Below are positions 1-7,302 of a stretch of DNA of 46,877 nucleotides, one piece after another. Origin of the DNA: a virus; the IMG/VR virus record IMGVR_UViG_3300030419_007776, positions 1 to 46,877 of that record; one strand, written 5' to 3'. Within the stretch, counting starts at the first letter, position 1. Every line of letters starts with the position of its first letter. Below the pieces are notes generated by a model that did not search any database, was not told the origin of the DNA, and was given only the letters and a program-made list of their open reading frames with translations. A program made the translations under genes and the position numbers.

Positions 1-1050
1 CCAAAACACAAGGAAGTTTTTTCTAAATTTGAGCCTGTGGGCTCTGTCGGCAAAAAACCTACGTCGGGTGATATTGACTTGGCGCTTGACCTCAAAGACA
101 TGTTTGGGGATGGTGAAATAAACACAGACGAACTCAGCAGTTGGAATGTTGATGCAGAAAGTTGGAAAAAAACATTTTTAAGATATAAGAAGCGTGCTAG
201 AACCGCGACTGATGCTCAGGTTGGCTGGCGTGCTTTTCTCACCGAGCTTGCAAACTATATTAATGCAAACTCAAGCCTAATCATCGCCGACCTAAAAAAG
301 GTGAGACCGGGAAATCTCTTCACTATGTTTCCGCAGTTTACTCCCGAAGGTGAGCAACAAGAAATCGGCGTTCAGATTGATTGGATGGTGGGCAACTTTG
401 AATGGTTGACTTTTTCCTACTTCTCGGATGTTGTTCCAGAAGAAGAATCATATATTAAGGGACTACACAGGACCCAATTGCTGCTCTCTTTGTTCCTCGT
501 CAAGGATCACACGTTTAGTCACACAGCAGGCGTAATTAACAAGGATACAGGTCAAGTTGTGGCCCAAACACCCACCGAAGCTTTTAAATTGATTGGCAGC
601 CTGTATGGAACAAAGATTACAAAAAAAGACACAAAAAACTTCTCTAAATTGTATTCTTGGATGCAAGAAAATTTACAGCAAACAGAAATTGATAGAACAA
701 TTGATGCTTATTTAAAGATTCTTGATCGCACAAAGAGTGCAAAAGTGAAAGATGAAGCCTCTGGTGAAGTTCAAGATTGTGGTTACATACCTCAAGCGCT
801 ACAAGATTACTGGCTTAAAAATCGAGAGCGCCTTGGTCTTACAGGTAAATATATTTGCCGCCAAACAAATCCAAAATTAGCCGACTCAATGATGGTTTCA
901 GAAGAGATTAGAAAAGTTGGCTCAAAGTGGTGTTTGTACTCCAAGAAAAAAGGCAAAGATGGAAAACGAAAAAATCTTGGCTGTTATTCCTCAAAAAAAG
1001 GTGCACAAGACAGGGAAAAACAAGTACAATATTTCAAGCATGTCAAGTGA
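1..1050 (+). CDS. Nucleotidyltransferase-like protein, 5' partial
   Basis: The reading frame is open from base 1, so the N-terminus lies outside the window; a GTG at 37 is probably an internal Val. Near the visible start there is a GSVGK followed by SGDIDLALDL, which resembles the GS-x(n)-DxD signature of the DNA polymerase beta-type nucleotidyltransferase fold. The C-terminus carries a compact basic module (KWCLYSKKKG, then LGCYSSKKGAQDRE and a final YFKHVK). I recall similar C-terminal tags on other marine phage proteins, but cannot assign a function to this one. The substrate is unknown. The fold call rests on one motif region, so it is tentative; the gene itself is certain. Confidence 0.6.
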   Translation, partial: PKHKEVFSKFEPVGSVGKKPTSGDIDLALDLKDMFGDGEINTDELSSWNVDAESWKKTFLRYKKRARTATDAQVGWRAFLTELANYINANSSLIIADLKKVRPGNLFTMFPQFTPEGEQQEIGVQIDWMVGNFEWLTFSYFSDVVPEEESYIKGLHRTQLLLSLFLVKDHTFSHTAGVINKDTGQVVAQTPTEAFKLIGSLYGTKITKKDTKNFSKLYSWMQENLQQTEIDRTIDAYLKILDRTKSAKVKDEASGEVQDCGYIPQALQDYWLKNRERLGLTGKYICRQTNPKLADSMMVSEEIRKVGSKWCLYSKKKGKDGKRKNLGCYSSKKGAQDREKQVQYFKHVK

Positions 1051-1264
1051 AGAATACGTAATCACGATTGATGGATTTGAATGTGGGCTTCAAATGTACT
1101 TGGACTCCTTCATTGGACAAGTGTTGTCGATGGGGTATTCAGAGGATGAGATCGTTGCAGTAGATCCCCAAGAAGATTGTGTATCTTTTCACATGTCTGA
1201 TGGCAAAATAATTAACATAAAAAACAAGCCGTTGATGGCTGTCGCTAAAAAAGCCGATGCATAG
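1040..1264 (+). CDS. Hypothetical 74-aa protein
   Basis: A short acidic protein beginning MSSEEYVITIDGFE. An ATG at 1040 overlaps the stop of the upstream gene by 11 bases, the same overlap style used elsewhere in the window; a longer in-frame extension back to 917 would lie inside the upstream gene and is unlikely. No recognisable domain. The C-terminus turns basic (KNKPLMAVAKKADA). It lies just before the tubulin-like gene (11-base gap), so the two are probably co-transcribed. Function unknown. Confidence 0.6.
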   Translation: MSSEEYVITIDGFECGLQMYLDSFIGQVLSMGYSEDEIVAVDPQEDCVSFHMSDGKIINIKNKPLMAVAKKADA

Positions 1265-1275
1265 AGGATTTTAAA

Positions 1276-2388
1276 ATGACAAAAGATAATGAAAGTAATG
1301 AAGTTGAAGATGACATTTTCGCTGAATTTGCAGAGGAAACCTACGATTCAGCAGAGGATGATTTTGATTTTGTTGAACACTACAATGTAGAGACCGACGT
1401 TGTTCACGAAGAACAATTACCCGAAAATACTGCTATCTCTGCTTTAAATTGTGCCTTTATTGGATTTGGTGGAGGTGGAGGTAAAATTGCCAAGGCGTTT
1501 CTTGATCTTGGCTTTAATAAGACACTTTTAATAAACACAACCGCCAAAGACCAACCAGAAGGTATCGACCCAAAACACCTTGTTCTTATTCCCGACGCGG
1601 ATGGAGTTGCAAAAAATATTTCTTTTGGCAAGAGTGTCTTCCAAAGCAATAGCGCTGTGGTTGAGGACGCTCTTCGTACAAAGCTTGGAAAAGTTGACTG
1701 GATCTTTGTTTTGGCGGGCGGCGGAGGAGGAACAGGATCGTCGTGCCCAGTGTTGCATGACGTTTTCCACAGGTATTTAAAATCAGTCCAAGGAGAAGGA
1801 GACGTTGTTTACATTGCTACTTGGCCCTCTGCCCAAGAAAGCTTAAACTCAACAATCAATAAAAATGCTTTATCTCTTGTTAACGATATTATCAATTACC
1901 CTCATATTATTCTTGATAATGAAAGGCAAATGCAGTTCTTGCGTGGCAAAGTGGGGGTGCTTGATCTTCTTCCTACTGCTAATACGGCTTTTGCAAAGCT
2001 TTTCCACCAAATCTTGAAACTGGCAAATGAACAGTCACCAATACAAACTTTTGACTCTAAGGATCTTGAAAGGTGTTTGCGAACACCAAAAAGAATGTTT
2101 ATTGGATCTACGGTAATTACTAATCCAAAAACTAGTAATCTTGGCGCAACAATTTTTCAGAATTGTATGAAGAAATCTCCCTGTTCTAAGCCGTCTGGGA
2201 GGCCAAAAACTGGAACCATGCTGTTTGTGATCTCGCCAGAAATGGCAAACGATCCCGAGGTCAGCAAACATTTAGACGCTGCCGTTTCTTATGTTGGTGG
2301 TAGAACTGAGACCTTGTTTTCGGGTATCTATATTAGAAAAAATGTACCTGGACTTATCGCCATCATGGCTTTGAGTGGCTTGAACTAA
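1276..2388 (+). CDS. Tubulin/FtsZ-superfamily GTPase-like protein
   Basis: 370 aa. After an acidic N-terminal tail of about 55 residues comes a Rossmann-type start (FIGFGGGGGKIAKAF, about residues 62-76), an INTTAKDQ segment at the place of the FtsZ 'INTD' strand, and AGGGGGTGSS (about 147-156), the tubulin signature loop that binds the nucleotide phosphates. An ILDNERQ segment could be the base-contacting region. The region aligned by eye with the FtsZ T7 loop reads PTANTAFAKLF (about 231-241), so the acidic residues of NxDxxD needed for GTP hydrolysis appear to be absent. Phage tubulins such as PhuZ and TubZ form filaments. Whether this one polymerises, hydrolyses GTP or interferes with host FtsZ is unknown. 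AGAGGA lies upstream of the ATG. Confidence 0.8.
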   Translation: MTKDNESNEVEDDIFAEFAEETYDSAEDDFDFVEHYNVETDVVHEEQLPENTAISALNCAFIGFGGGGGKIAKAFLDLGFNKTLLINTTAKDQPEGIDPKHLVLIPDADGVAKNISFGKSVFQSNSAVVEDALRTKLGKVDWIFVLAGGGGGTGSSCPVLHDVFHRYLKSVQGEGDVVYIATWPSAQESLNSTINKNALSLVNDIINYPHIILDNERQMQFLRGKVGVLDLLPTANTAFAKLFHQILKLANEQSPIQTFDSKDLERCLRTPKRMFIGSTVITNPKTSNLGATIFQNCMKKSPCSKPSGRPKTGTMLFVISPEMANDPEVSKHLDAAVSYVGGRTETLFSGIYIRKNVPGLIAIMALSGLN

Positions 2389-2411
2389 AAACGCACCCTA
2401 GTTAAATTATA

Positions 2412-2654
2412 ATGGGCGGAGTGAGGATCTTCAAACCGGGCGACCATGTCCGACACAAGGATTGTGTGCACGAAGAAGGGATTGTTCTTGCAAGATCAGA
2501 AGACCCTGATAAAAAAAATTATTATTTTATTGTGTTCTGCAAAGGCACTCAATATGAAGCAAAACCTTGGCTTCGATACTTGCACTCAAACGATCTACGT
2601 TTAATCGAGCGGGAGCTACACAAACCAAAAGAACCTCCCAAATTTAAAAAATAA
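2412..2654 (+). CDS. Small SH3/KOW-like protein
   Basis: 80 aa. The N-terminal half (FKPGDHVRHKD, then EGIVLARSEDP and YYFIVFCKG) has the alternating hydrophobic pattern of a small SH3-like or KOW-like beta barrel: a 'GDxV' strand, then 'GIVL', then a 'YxxxF' strand. The C-terminal tail is basic and proline-rich (ELHKPKEPPKFKK). Such folds bind nucleic acid or protein partners, but nothing here fixes the partner. It sits 23 bases after the tubulin-like gene. The protein at 3262-3483 has a related layout. Function unknown. Confidence 0.55.
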   Translation: MGGVRIFKPGDHVRHKDCVHEEGIVLARSEDPDKKNYYFIVFCKGTQYEAKPWLRYLHSNDLRLIERELHKPKEPPKFKK

Positions 2655-2686
2655 TATTTCGTTTGACGACAACTAATTACGGTACC

Positions 2687-3250
2687 ATGAATAATAAAAG
2701 CTTAACCTTAACCAAAGAAAACTTACAAAAACTGATTGGGCAGGTCCTTGAAGAAACTGCCAGGAAGACACTTGATGCTTTTTATAAAGCACAAAAGTTT
2801 TTAACTGACGAGGAGTTTGATCGTTTTAACGACTTGCGAGCGGCAAAGCGTGGCGGAGAGAAACTATCCCCACAACAACAGAGTGAGCTTGAAAATTTAT
2901 TGAGAGCCGTGTCTGCAAGAGAGAGACAAAGCCTTGCTGGCACTGAACTGGACCCCGAGCAGGTAGGTCAAAAAGCTTACGATGCAAAAGCAAAGTTAAT
3001 GCCCCCCGCACTTAAGGCTCTTGGGAAAGAGGTGTCCGACGAAGACCCAGTGGATCCTTTCGCAAAAACAATGGCCGCCCAAACTTTGTCTGGACCCACG
3101 GCTGTTGTACCGAAAGTGAAAAAAGAAAACAAAATTTTAACACTAAGTAAGCTTCAAAAGATTATAAACGAGGAGCTTTTAGTCATCCTTACTAACGATG
3201 AAGCCAAGGAAATGTTCGATATTGACATAGAAGAGGAGTCTGAAAAATAA
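2687..3250 (+). CDS. Unknown protein with the helical motif at both ends
   Basis: 187 aa from the ATG at 2687 (a TTG at 2663 would add 8 residues). The N-terminus LTLTKENLQKLIGQVLEE and a C-terminal segment ILTLSKLQKIINEELL are two copies of a short amphipathic motif that also occurs in the proteins at 5891, 6691, 7611 and 8806. The middle is charged and predicted helical (EEFDRFNDLRAAKRGGEKLS), with a Pro- and Ala-rich linker around residues 100-150. No enzyme motif. The recurring motif suggests a shared targeting or assembly role, perhaps packaging into the head; this is inference. Confidence 0.6.
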   Translation: MNNKSLTLTKENLQKLIGQVLEETARKTLDAFYKAQKFLTDEEFDRFNDLRAAKRGGEKLSPQQQSELENLLRAVSARERQSLAGTELDPEQVGQKAYDAKAKLMPPALKALGKEVSDEDPVDPFAKTMAAQTLSGPTAVVPKVKKENKILTLSKLQKIINEELLVILTNDEAKEMFDIDIEEESEK

Positions 3251-3261
3251 AAACTTGATTT

Positions 3262-3483
3262 ATGGATGATGTTGAAGTTGGAATGCTGATACTTCAAAAA
3301 AAAAGTGTTTATTTTGAAGACCCTGATATAGGTATCGTAATAGAAGTTAAGAACAGAGAAGAACATGAACGCTATGTAGAAATATACTGGATTAGGCAGG
3401 ATAAATTCACTTCGTATCTACATTTTGAACTTAGTTGGTTTACGTTCGGTGGAGAGGAGTCAAACTGGAAGATTTATAAGTAG
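3262..3483 (+). CDS. Small SH3-like hypothetical protein
   Basis: 73 aa. Pattern DDVEVGMLILQKK, then DIGIVIEVKN and YVEIYWIRQD suggests four or five beta strands, like the small barrel protein at 2412-2654. Three Trp and several Tyr/Phe residues cluster in the C-terminal half (HFELSWFTFGG). The gap to the upstream gene is 11 bases and the next gene starts 3 bases after the stop, so it belongs to a tight operon. No function can be assigned. Confidence 0.5.
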   Translation: MDDVEVGMLILQKKSVYFEDPDIGIVIEVKNREEHERYVEIYWIRQDKFTSYLHFELSWFTFGGEESNWKIYK

Positions 3484-3486
3484 CAA

Positions 3487-3726
3487 ATGTACGGTAAAGG
3501 ACAAAATTTACGTTTCGGTCAACAAGATACATTAAATTATGATGATTTCTCAGTCAACCCCGCAGATTTTGACACGTACAATGATTATGTTGCTGCGAAA
3601 GTGGAGGAGCTTCCAGACCATTTAGTAATCTTGTTGCCTACACCAGGGGGGCAAGAGACGCTTTTGGCTGTGCAAGTAATTTGGTTAAATGATTTCTTGT
3701 CTGATAAGAAAAAACTTTTTGCATGA
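3487..3726 (+). CDS. Hypothetical 79-aa protein
   Basis: An acidic, aromatic-rich N-terminal half (FGQQDTLNYDDFSVNPADFD) followed by a hydrophobic region (HLVILLPTPGG, then LLAVQVIWLNDFL). Not hydrophobic enough for a clear membrane segment. It is the last gene before a 138-base intergenic region and the isolated decoration-protein gene, so it may end an upstream operon, although no hairpin terminator was seen directly after it. Function unknown. Confidence 0.5.
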   Translation: MYGKGQNLRFGQQDTLNYDDFSVNPADFDTYNDYVAAKVEELPDHLVILLPTPGGQETLLAVQVIWLNDFLSDKKKLFA

Positions 3727-3864
3727 AAAAGCATTTAATAAAACGAATCACTATTTATTTACAGCAACTCGGTTGTTAAAAAAACAATACTCAGGAAATC
3801 CTTTTTATTGTTAAGCAACTATTTATTGTGCGAGCTTTTTACGTTTTCAAGGAGATAAAACAAG
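3727..3864 (+). promoter_or_regulatory. Leader/promoter region with two ACTATTTATT copies
   Basis: This AT-rich intergenic region precedes the decoration-protein gene. It contains ACTATTTATT twice (3750-3759 and 3818-3827, 68 bases apart), each with GCAACT or a near match close by. A related CTATTTATA lies after the PurA/PurZ gene at 5834-5842. AAGGAGAT sits 7 bases before the ATG at 3865, a strong ribosome binding site. The repeats may be phage promoter elements read by the gp55-like sigma factor, but they read as the reverse complement of the T4 late consensus TATAAATA, so orientation and role are uncertain. Confidence 0.4.
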
Positions 3865-4476
3865 ATGACTTTAAACAAACACGATCCATATGTTAGAACA
3901 GTTACGGAGATTACAGCAGACACGACGCTTACGCAAAGCGACAGTGGTAAACTTCTTATTGTTGGTAACTCGACAAGAGACACCACAATTACGATTACCC
4001 TGCCCGACCCTATTGATTTTGCATCGGACGTAACAACGGCCAATTATGAAATTCTTTATGTACAGGCGAACACTCGTGGTATGGGCGCTCCCACCGGAGA
4101 TGTCAAGATTGTAACTGCGAACGCAGATACGGTTGCGTATGCACAGATTGTTACCCCGGGATCTGGTAACTACACCTCTTTCGGCAGTAATTCTCGACCC
4201 GCCAATACTGCCTGGGGCGGACACACTCACGCCTTGAGCACGGAAAATGCTGCGGAAGCTTTGGTTTCCAACACTCACGCCCTGTATTTTACAGGATCAC
4301 AGGCAGTGACTGGTGATCGAATCTGGATTCAGGCGTTACCAGTTGGCGGAACTTATTCCGCAAGTGCCAATGCTGGCTCCAAGGCCGATTATCTGATCTG
4401 GGGCGCGTGCCACGCATCAGCTTCTGCTGCCAGCGGCGACCTCGGCGCAGGCGCAGGAATCACATTCAAGACCTAA
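3865..4476 (+). CDS. Probable virion decoration/structural protein
   Basis: 203 aa, rich in Gly, Ala, Thr and Ser and higher in GC than its neighbours. Beta-rich segments such as LTQSDSGKLLIVGN, TITITLPDP and YEILYVQAN, then DYLIWGACHASAS near the end, match the general pattern of phage capsid decoration or head-fibre proteins ('D-S-G-K ... I-T-L-P ... Y-x-F/I'). It has its own leader, a strong AAGGAGAT ribosome site and a strong terminator just after the stop, as expected for an abundantly made structural protein. The exact position in the virion is not shown by sequence. A tail fibre or spike role is the main alternative. Confidence 0.6.
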   Translation: MTLNKHDPYVRTVTEITADTTLTQSDSGKLLIVGNSTRDTTITITLPDPIDFASDVTTANYEILYVQANTRGMGAPTGDVKIVTANADTVAYAQIVTPGSGNYTSFGSNSRPANTAWGGHTHALSTENAAEALVSNTHALYFTGSQAVTGDRIWIQALPVGGTYSASANAGSKADYLIWGACHASASAASGDLGAGAGITFKT

Positions 4477-4506
4477 CAATAGCGTAGGCAATCCTTGAAA
4501 ATAAAA

Positions 4507-4533
4507 GGCACCCATTTTTTGGGTGCCTTTTTT
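4507..4533 (+). terminator. Rho-independent terminator
   Basis: A perfect 7-bp stem GGCACCC (4507-4513) / GGGTGCC (4521-4527) with a 7-base loop is followed by six T residues. It lies 30 bases after the decoration-protein stop and closes that single-gene transcription unit. Confidence 0.92.
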
Positions 4534-4579
4534 ATTTAAAAATACCCCTCTTGTGTTTATAATGATATTAGAGGTTGAT

Positions 4580-4831
4580 GTGGTAAAAAAAATAGTATTA
4601 TTATCTGCGCTTTGCTTCTTCGCTTCCTGTGTCCTTCACACAGAACACTTCGACGATTATTGTTACGAATATGATGGTGAATATCCAATGGACTGTTGGT
4701 ATAATCAGTATCGAGAGGAGTGTTGTGAGTGGGCTACTTCAAGAAGATGCGTTGAAACTTGGTGTTCTGACATAAGTTATCGAGGATATAGCGAATGCCG
4801 ATGGCATTTTGAAGAACGAACCTGCTACTGA
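4580..4831 (+). CDS. Small Cys-rich lipoprotein
   Basis: About 83 aa if translation starts at the GTG at 4580, preceded by AGAGG at 4570-4574; an ATG at 4562 would add six residues. The N-terminus MVKKIVLLSALCFFASC is a typical lipoprotein signal: two Lys, a hydrophobic stretch and a lipobox-like FASC. The mature part carries eight further Cys, including one CC pair, and many Tyr, Trp and acidic residues, which suggests a disulfide-stabilised secreted domain. It would sit on the host membrane facing the periplasm or surface. Superinfection-exclusion lipoproteins such as T5 Llp are a plausible model, but there is no sequence proof. It follows the terminator, so its own promoter or readthrough is needed. 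Confidence 0.65.
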   Translation: MVKKIVLLSALCFFASCVLHTEHFDDYCYEYDGEYPMDCWYNQYREECCEWATSRRCVETWCSDISYRGYSECRWHFEERTCY

Positions 4832-4845
4832 TCAAAGGAGAACAA

Positions 4846-5832
4846 ATGATTGCAGACGTTATTGTAGATTTACAGTATGGAGATTGTGGAAAAGGTAAGA
4901 TTACCCATTATCTTTGCAGCACCGGCAAGTATACTCATGTCGTGAGATACAACGGTGGATGCAATGCAGGGCACACTATCTACCATCATGGTAAAAAATT
5001 TGTCACTCACCACATTCCAGCAGGTGTTTTCTTTGGAATTAAGTCAATCATTGGGCCGGGATGTGTTGTAAATCCCGAACAATTCTTTAAGGAGATCAAA
5101 GAGTTGGAGGCCGGGGGCCTTGAAGTTCGCAGTTTGGTAAAAATCGCGAAAAACACCCACATTATCACACCCTCGCACCTGCTCGACGATGGTGGCGACA
5201 CCAAAATTGGTACCACAAAGCGCGGAAATGGACCCGCGTACAGTGACAAATATGCCAGGACGGGGCTCCGCGCCGAGTCAGTACCTGAATTGCAGGAGTT
5301 TTTGGTTGATTTCTTTGAAGAAATACACCAAGAGGGCACAATTGCACTGTTTGAGGGTGCTCAAGGCTTCGGCTTGGACATTGATTGGGGTGATTATCCC
5401 TTTGTAACCTCCTCTCATTGCACTGTTGCAGGCGCAATGCTCAATGGACTACCCCCCAGGGCCATCCGAAACGTGTGGGGGGTGGCAAAATCATACGAAA
5501 CGTACGTTGGGACAAAGAAATTTCAAGGTGATGACCCGATTTTTGATGAAATTTGCGAAATTGGGCAAGAATATGGTGCCACAACCGGTAGAAAGCGCCA
5601 AGTTAATTGGATGAATTGGAATTTGATTGACAAAGCCATCAAAATTAACGGCGTAACTCACCTTGTGTTCAATAAAATGGACGTTTTACGAGAAGTTGAC
5701 GTTTGGAAAGCCCTAGAAGACCAAAAAATTAAAAATTTTGATAGTGAAAGTCACTTCCAGGACTTTGTTCACGAAAAGTTGTCCGAAACAGGGATTTCAG
5801 TCTATTTTTCAGGCGATAAAGCGAGAATCTAA
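4846..5832 (+). CDS. Adenylosuccinate synthetase family (PurA/PurZ-like)
   Basis: 328 aa. Family motifs are clear and in order: YGDCGKGK (P-loop, residues 11-18), RYNGGCNAGHTI (about 34-45, with the conserved His), RGNGPAYSDKYARTG (about 125-139), FEGAQGFGLDIDWG, FVTSSHCTVAGA, TTGRKRQVNW and FNKMDVL. PurA joins Asp to IMP using GTP. Phage PurZ homologues instead join Asp to dGMP on the way to 2-aminoadenine (base Z). Bacterial PurA is about 430 aa; this short form resembles archaeal PurA and phage PurZ. It keeps the Asp of GDxGKGK, which, as I recall, is replaced by Ser in characterised PurZ, so substrate cannot be decided here. AAAGGAG precedes the ATG by 5 bases. Confidence 0.9.
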   Translation: MIADVIVDLQYGDCGKGKITHYLCSTGKYTHVVRYNGGCNAGHTIYHHGKKFVTHHIPAGVFFGIKSIIGPGCVVNPEQFFKEIKELEAGGLEVRSLVKIAKNTHIITPSHLLDDGGDTKIGTTKRGNGPAYSDKYARTGLRAESVPELQEFLVDFFEEIHQEGTIALFEGAQGFGLDIDWGDYPFVTSSHCTVAGAMLNGLPPRAIRNVWGVAKSYETYVGTKKFQGDDPIFDEICEIGQEYGATTGRKRQVNWMNWNLIDKAIKINGVTHLVFNKMDVLREVDVWKALEDQKIKNFDSESHFQDFVHEKLSETGISVYFSGDKARI

Positions 5833-5859
5833 CCTATTTATAGGGTAAATTTGCGCTAA

Positions 5860-5877
5860 AAGGCTGTTTTTAGCCTT
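5860..5877 (+). promoter_or_regulatory. Small hairpin in the leader of the 5891 gene
   Basis: AAGGCT (5860-5865) and AGCCTT (5872-5877) form a 6-bp stem with a 6-base T-rich loop, directly before GGAGG (5880-5884) and the ATG at 5891. There is no T tract after the stem, so a terminator is unlikely. It could expose or mask the ribosome site or protect the mRNA 5' end. Confidence 0.4.
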
Positions 5878-5890
5878 ATGGAGGCCTAAA

Positions 5891-6694
5891 ATGTCCAAAA
5901 TTACCCGTAAAACACTAGAAAACATCATCAAAGAAGAGGTGAACGCAGCCTTGACAAACGAGGGGTTTTTAGATGATCTCTCCGTTATTGGCAAGGATAT
6001 AAGCAAGTATATGCGTACAGTTCGCAGTCGAGGTGCAGAAAAGGCACTCGAAAGAAGTGAGGAGAGGGTTAAAAGAGAACAAATAGCTGCCCTTAATAGA
6101 CAAAAGGACACATTAGAGAAAGAATTTAAGCGATCTGACAATCCTCAGGTAGCTGAGAAAATTGCGCAGATTAAAACAGCTATCACAGCTATTAAACAAG
6201 GCGGGTCAGCCGGTGACGTGGTCACCCAGGAGCTTGCAGCTGCCGCAGATCCAGAAACTCCGCGCCCGGAAGTTAGCCCCGGTAGAGCAGAGGTGGAGAG
6301 AGTGCTCGACAAGGCGGCAGACTCCACACAAAAAAAAGAGAAAGAGGCGGGCAGGACATCAGCCCCTGCTAAAAAGGCAGCAGGGGTAGACGCCAAAAAG
6401 TGGAACTTTAAAACAAACCCAGAAGGAATTGTTGATATTATCATCAAATCCATAGCTGAACTAAATTTGAATAGTTCCTCAGCAATAACCAAAGATGGAA
6501 TTGGCGGCATAAACGACAAACAGAAGGCGGCGCTGTTGAACAGGATAGGAATAAATTCAGCTAAGGCGAGCGGTGAAGCGCGCGTTGCTGCTGCTCGGGC
6601 CGAAGCTGGCCAACTAGAAGAAGGGTTGTTGCAGAGTATAAAAATTACTAGATCTACCCTTCGTGAAATACTTCACATAATTCAAGAAAAATGA
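5891..6694 (+). CDS. Coiled-coil protein with the helical motif at both ends
   Basis: 267 aa. The N-terminus (ITRKTLENIIKEEVNAAL) and the extreme C-terminus (KITRSTLREILHIIQEK) are two copies of the recurring amphipathic motif. Between them are a charged helical region rich in Glu, Lys and Arg (KALERSEERVKREQIAALNR), probably coiled coil, an Ala/Pro/Lys-rich linker (about 120-170) and a small helical segment. No enzyme motif is visible. GGAGG at 5880-5884 supports the ATG. The next gene overlaps by ATGA. A scaffold or internal head protein is possible but unproven. Confidence 0.6.
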   Translation: MSKITRKTLENIIKEEVNAALTNEGFLDDLSVIGKDISKYMRTVRSRGAEKALERSEERVKREQIAALNRQKDTLEKEFKRSDNPQVAEKIAQIKTAITAIKQGGSAGDVVTQELAAAADPETPRPEVSPGRAEVERVLDKAADSTQKKEKEAGRTSAPAKKAAGVDAKKWNFKTNPEGIVDIIIKSIAELNLNSSSAITKDGIGGINDKQKAALLNRIGINSAKASGEARVAAARAEAGQLEEGLLQSIKITRSTLREILHIIQEK

Positions 6695-7290
6695 GCCACA
6701 AACTCTTAAATAAATCCGACCGTGATATGTCGGAAGTTGAAGGGTTTATAAATAAATTTTATCCATATGCTCAAAAACGACTCGGCATTAATCAACCGGT
6801 TACGATAATTTTAAAATCTGACAGCGAGAATGCAAGAAAGATTCTTGGCAAAACAGGATACTATGATCCTGACCATAATGAAGTGGTAATCTATGTTGAT
6901 GATCGACACCCAAAAGATATTTTAAGATCTATATCACATGAACTAATTCATCATGCTCAAAATTGCAGAGGTGAATTTGATCAATCGGGGAATCTTACTC
7001 AAGGTTATGCCCAAGATGACGAACATATGCGGAAAATGGAAGTTGAAGCCTATTTATTGAGTAATGGAGATGACCTCATGGTTTTTCGAGACTTTGAGGA
7101 TAAAATTAAAAAAGGGAGTGAATTAATGTCCGAGCACACAAAAGAGGATCTACAAAAAAAGATTCGAGAAATCATTGAAGAAAAACCACAGGTGGAAAAA
7201 CCAGTGGAACAACCACAAGAACAGATTAGTGATCGTGAATGGTATCATAATTCACTTTACGATAAACTGTCCAAAAAGTGGGCAAAATAG
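6691..7290 (+). CDS. Zinc metallopeptidase-like protein (HELIHH)
   Basis: 199 aa. SISHELIHHAQNC (about residues 88-100) holds the HExxH zinc site, and EVEAYLLSNG downstream offers a Glu that may be the third ligand, as in gluzincin-type peptidases. This zinc domain covers roughly residues 15-140. The C-terminal third carries KEDLQKKIREIIEEK, a variant of the recurring motif, then a Gln/Pro/Glu linker and a basic end (LYDKLSKKWAK). ATGA overlap with the upstream gene suggests translational coupling. It may process virion or host proteins; the target is unknown. Confidence 0.75.
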   Translation: MSHKLLNKSDRDMSEVEGFINKFYPYAQKRLGINQPVTIILKSDSENARKILGKTGYYDPDHNEVVIYVDDRHPKDILRSISHELIHHAQNCRGEFDQSGNLTQGYAQDDEHMRKMEVEAYLLSNGDDLMVFRDFEDKIKKGSELMSEHTKEDLQKKIREIIEEKPQVEKPVEQPQEQISDREWYHNSLYDKLSKKWAK

Positions 7291-7302
7291 GAGAAAATTA
7301 AA

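Noticed and set aside
2408-2413. Perfect TATAAT -10 hexamer
   Set aside because: It overlaps the ATG at 2412 and would start transcription inside that gene; AT-rich DNA makes such matches common.
3723-3779. An 18-codon frame starting ATGAAAAAGC after the 3487 gene
   Set aside because: It overlaps the upstream stop by ATGA but is very short, has no clear ribosome site and covers the ACTATTTATT element, so a regulatory role for the DNA is more likely.
3871-4278. A 135-aa minus-strand reading frame opposite the decoration protein
   Set aside because: It lies wholly within a well-supported gene with its own ribosome site and terminator; its Arg/Cys/Val-rich composition looks like an antisense artefact.
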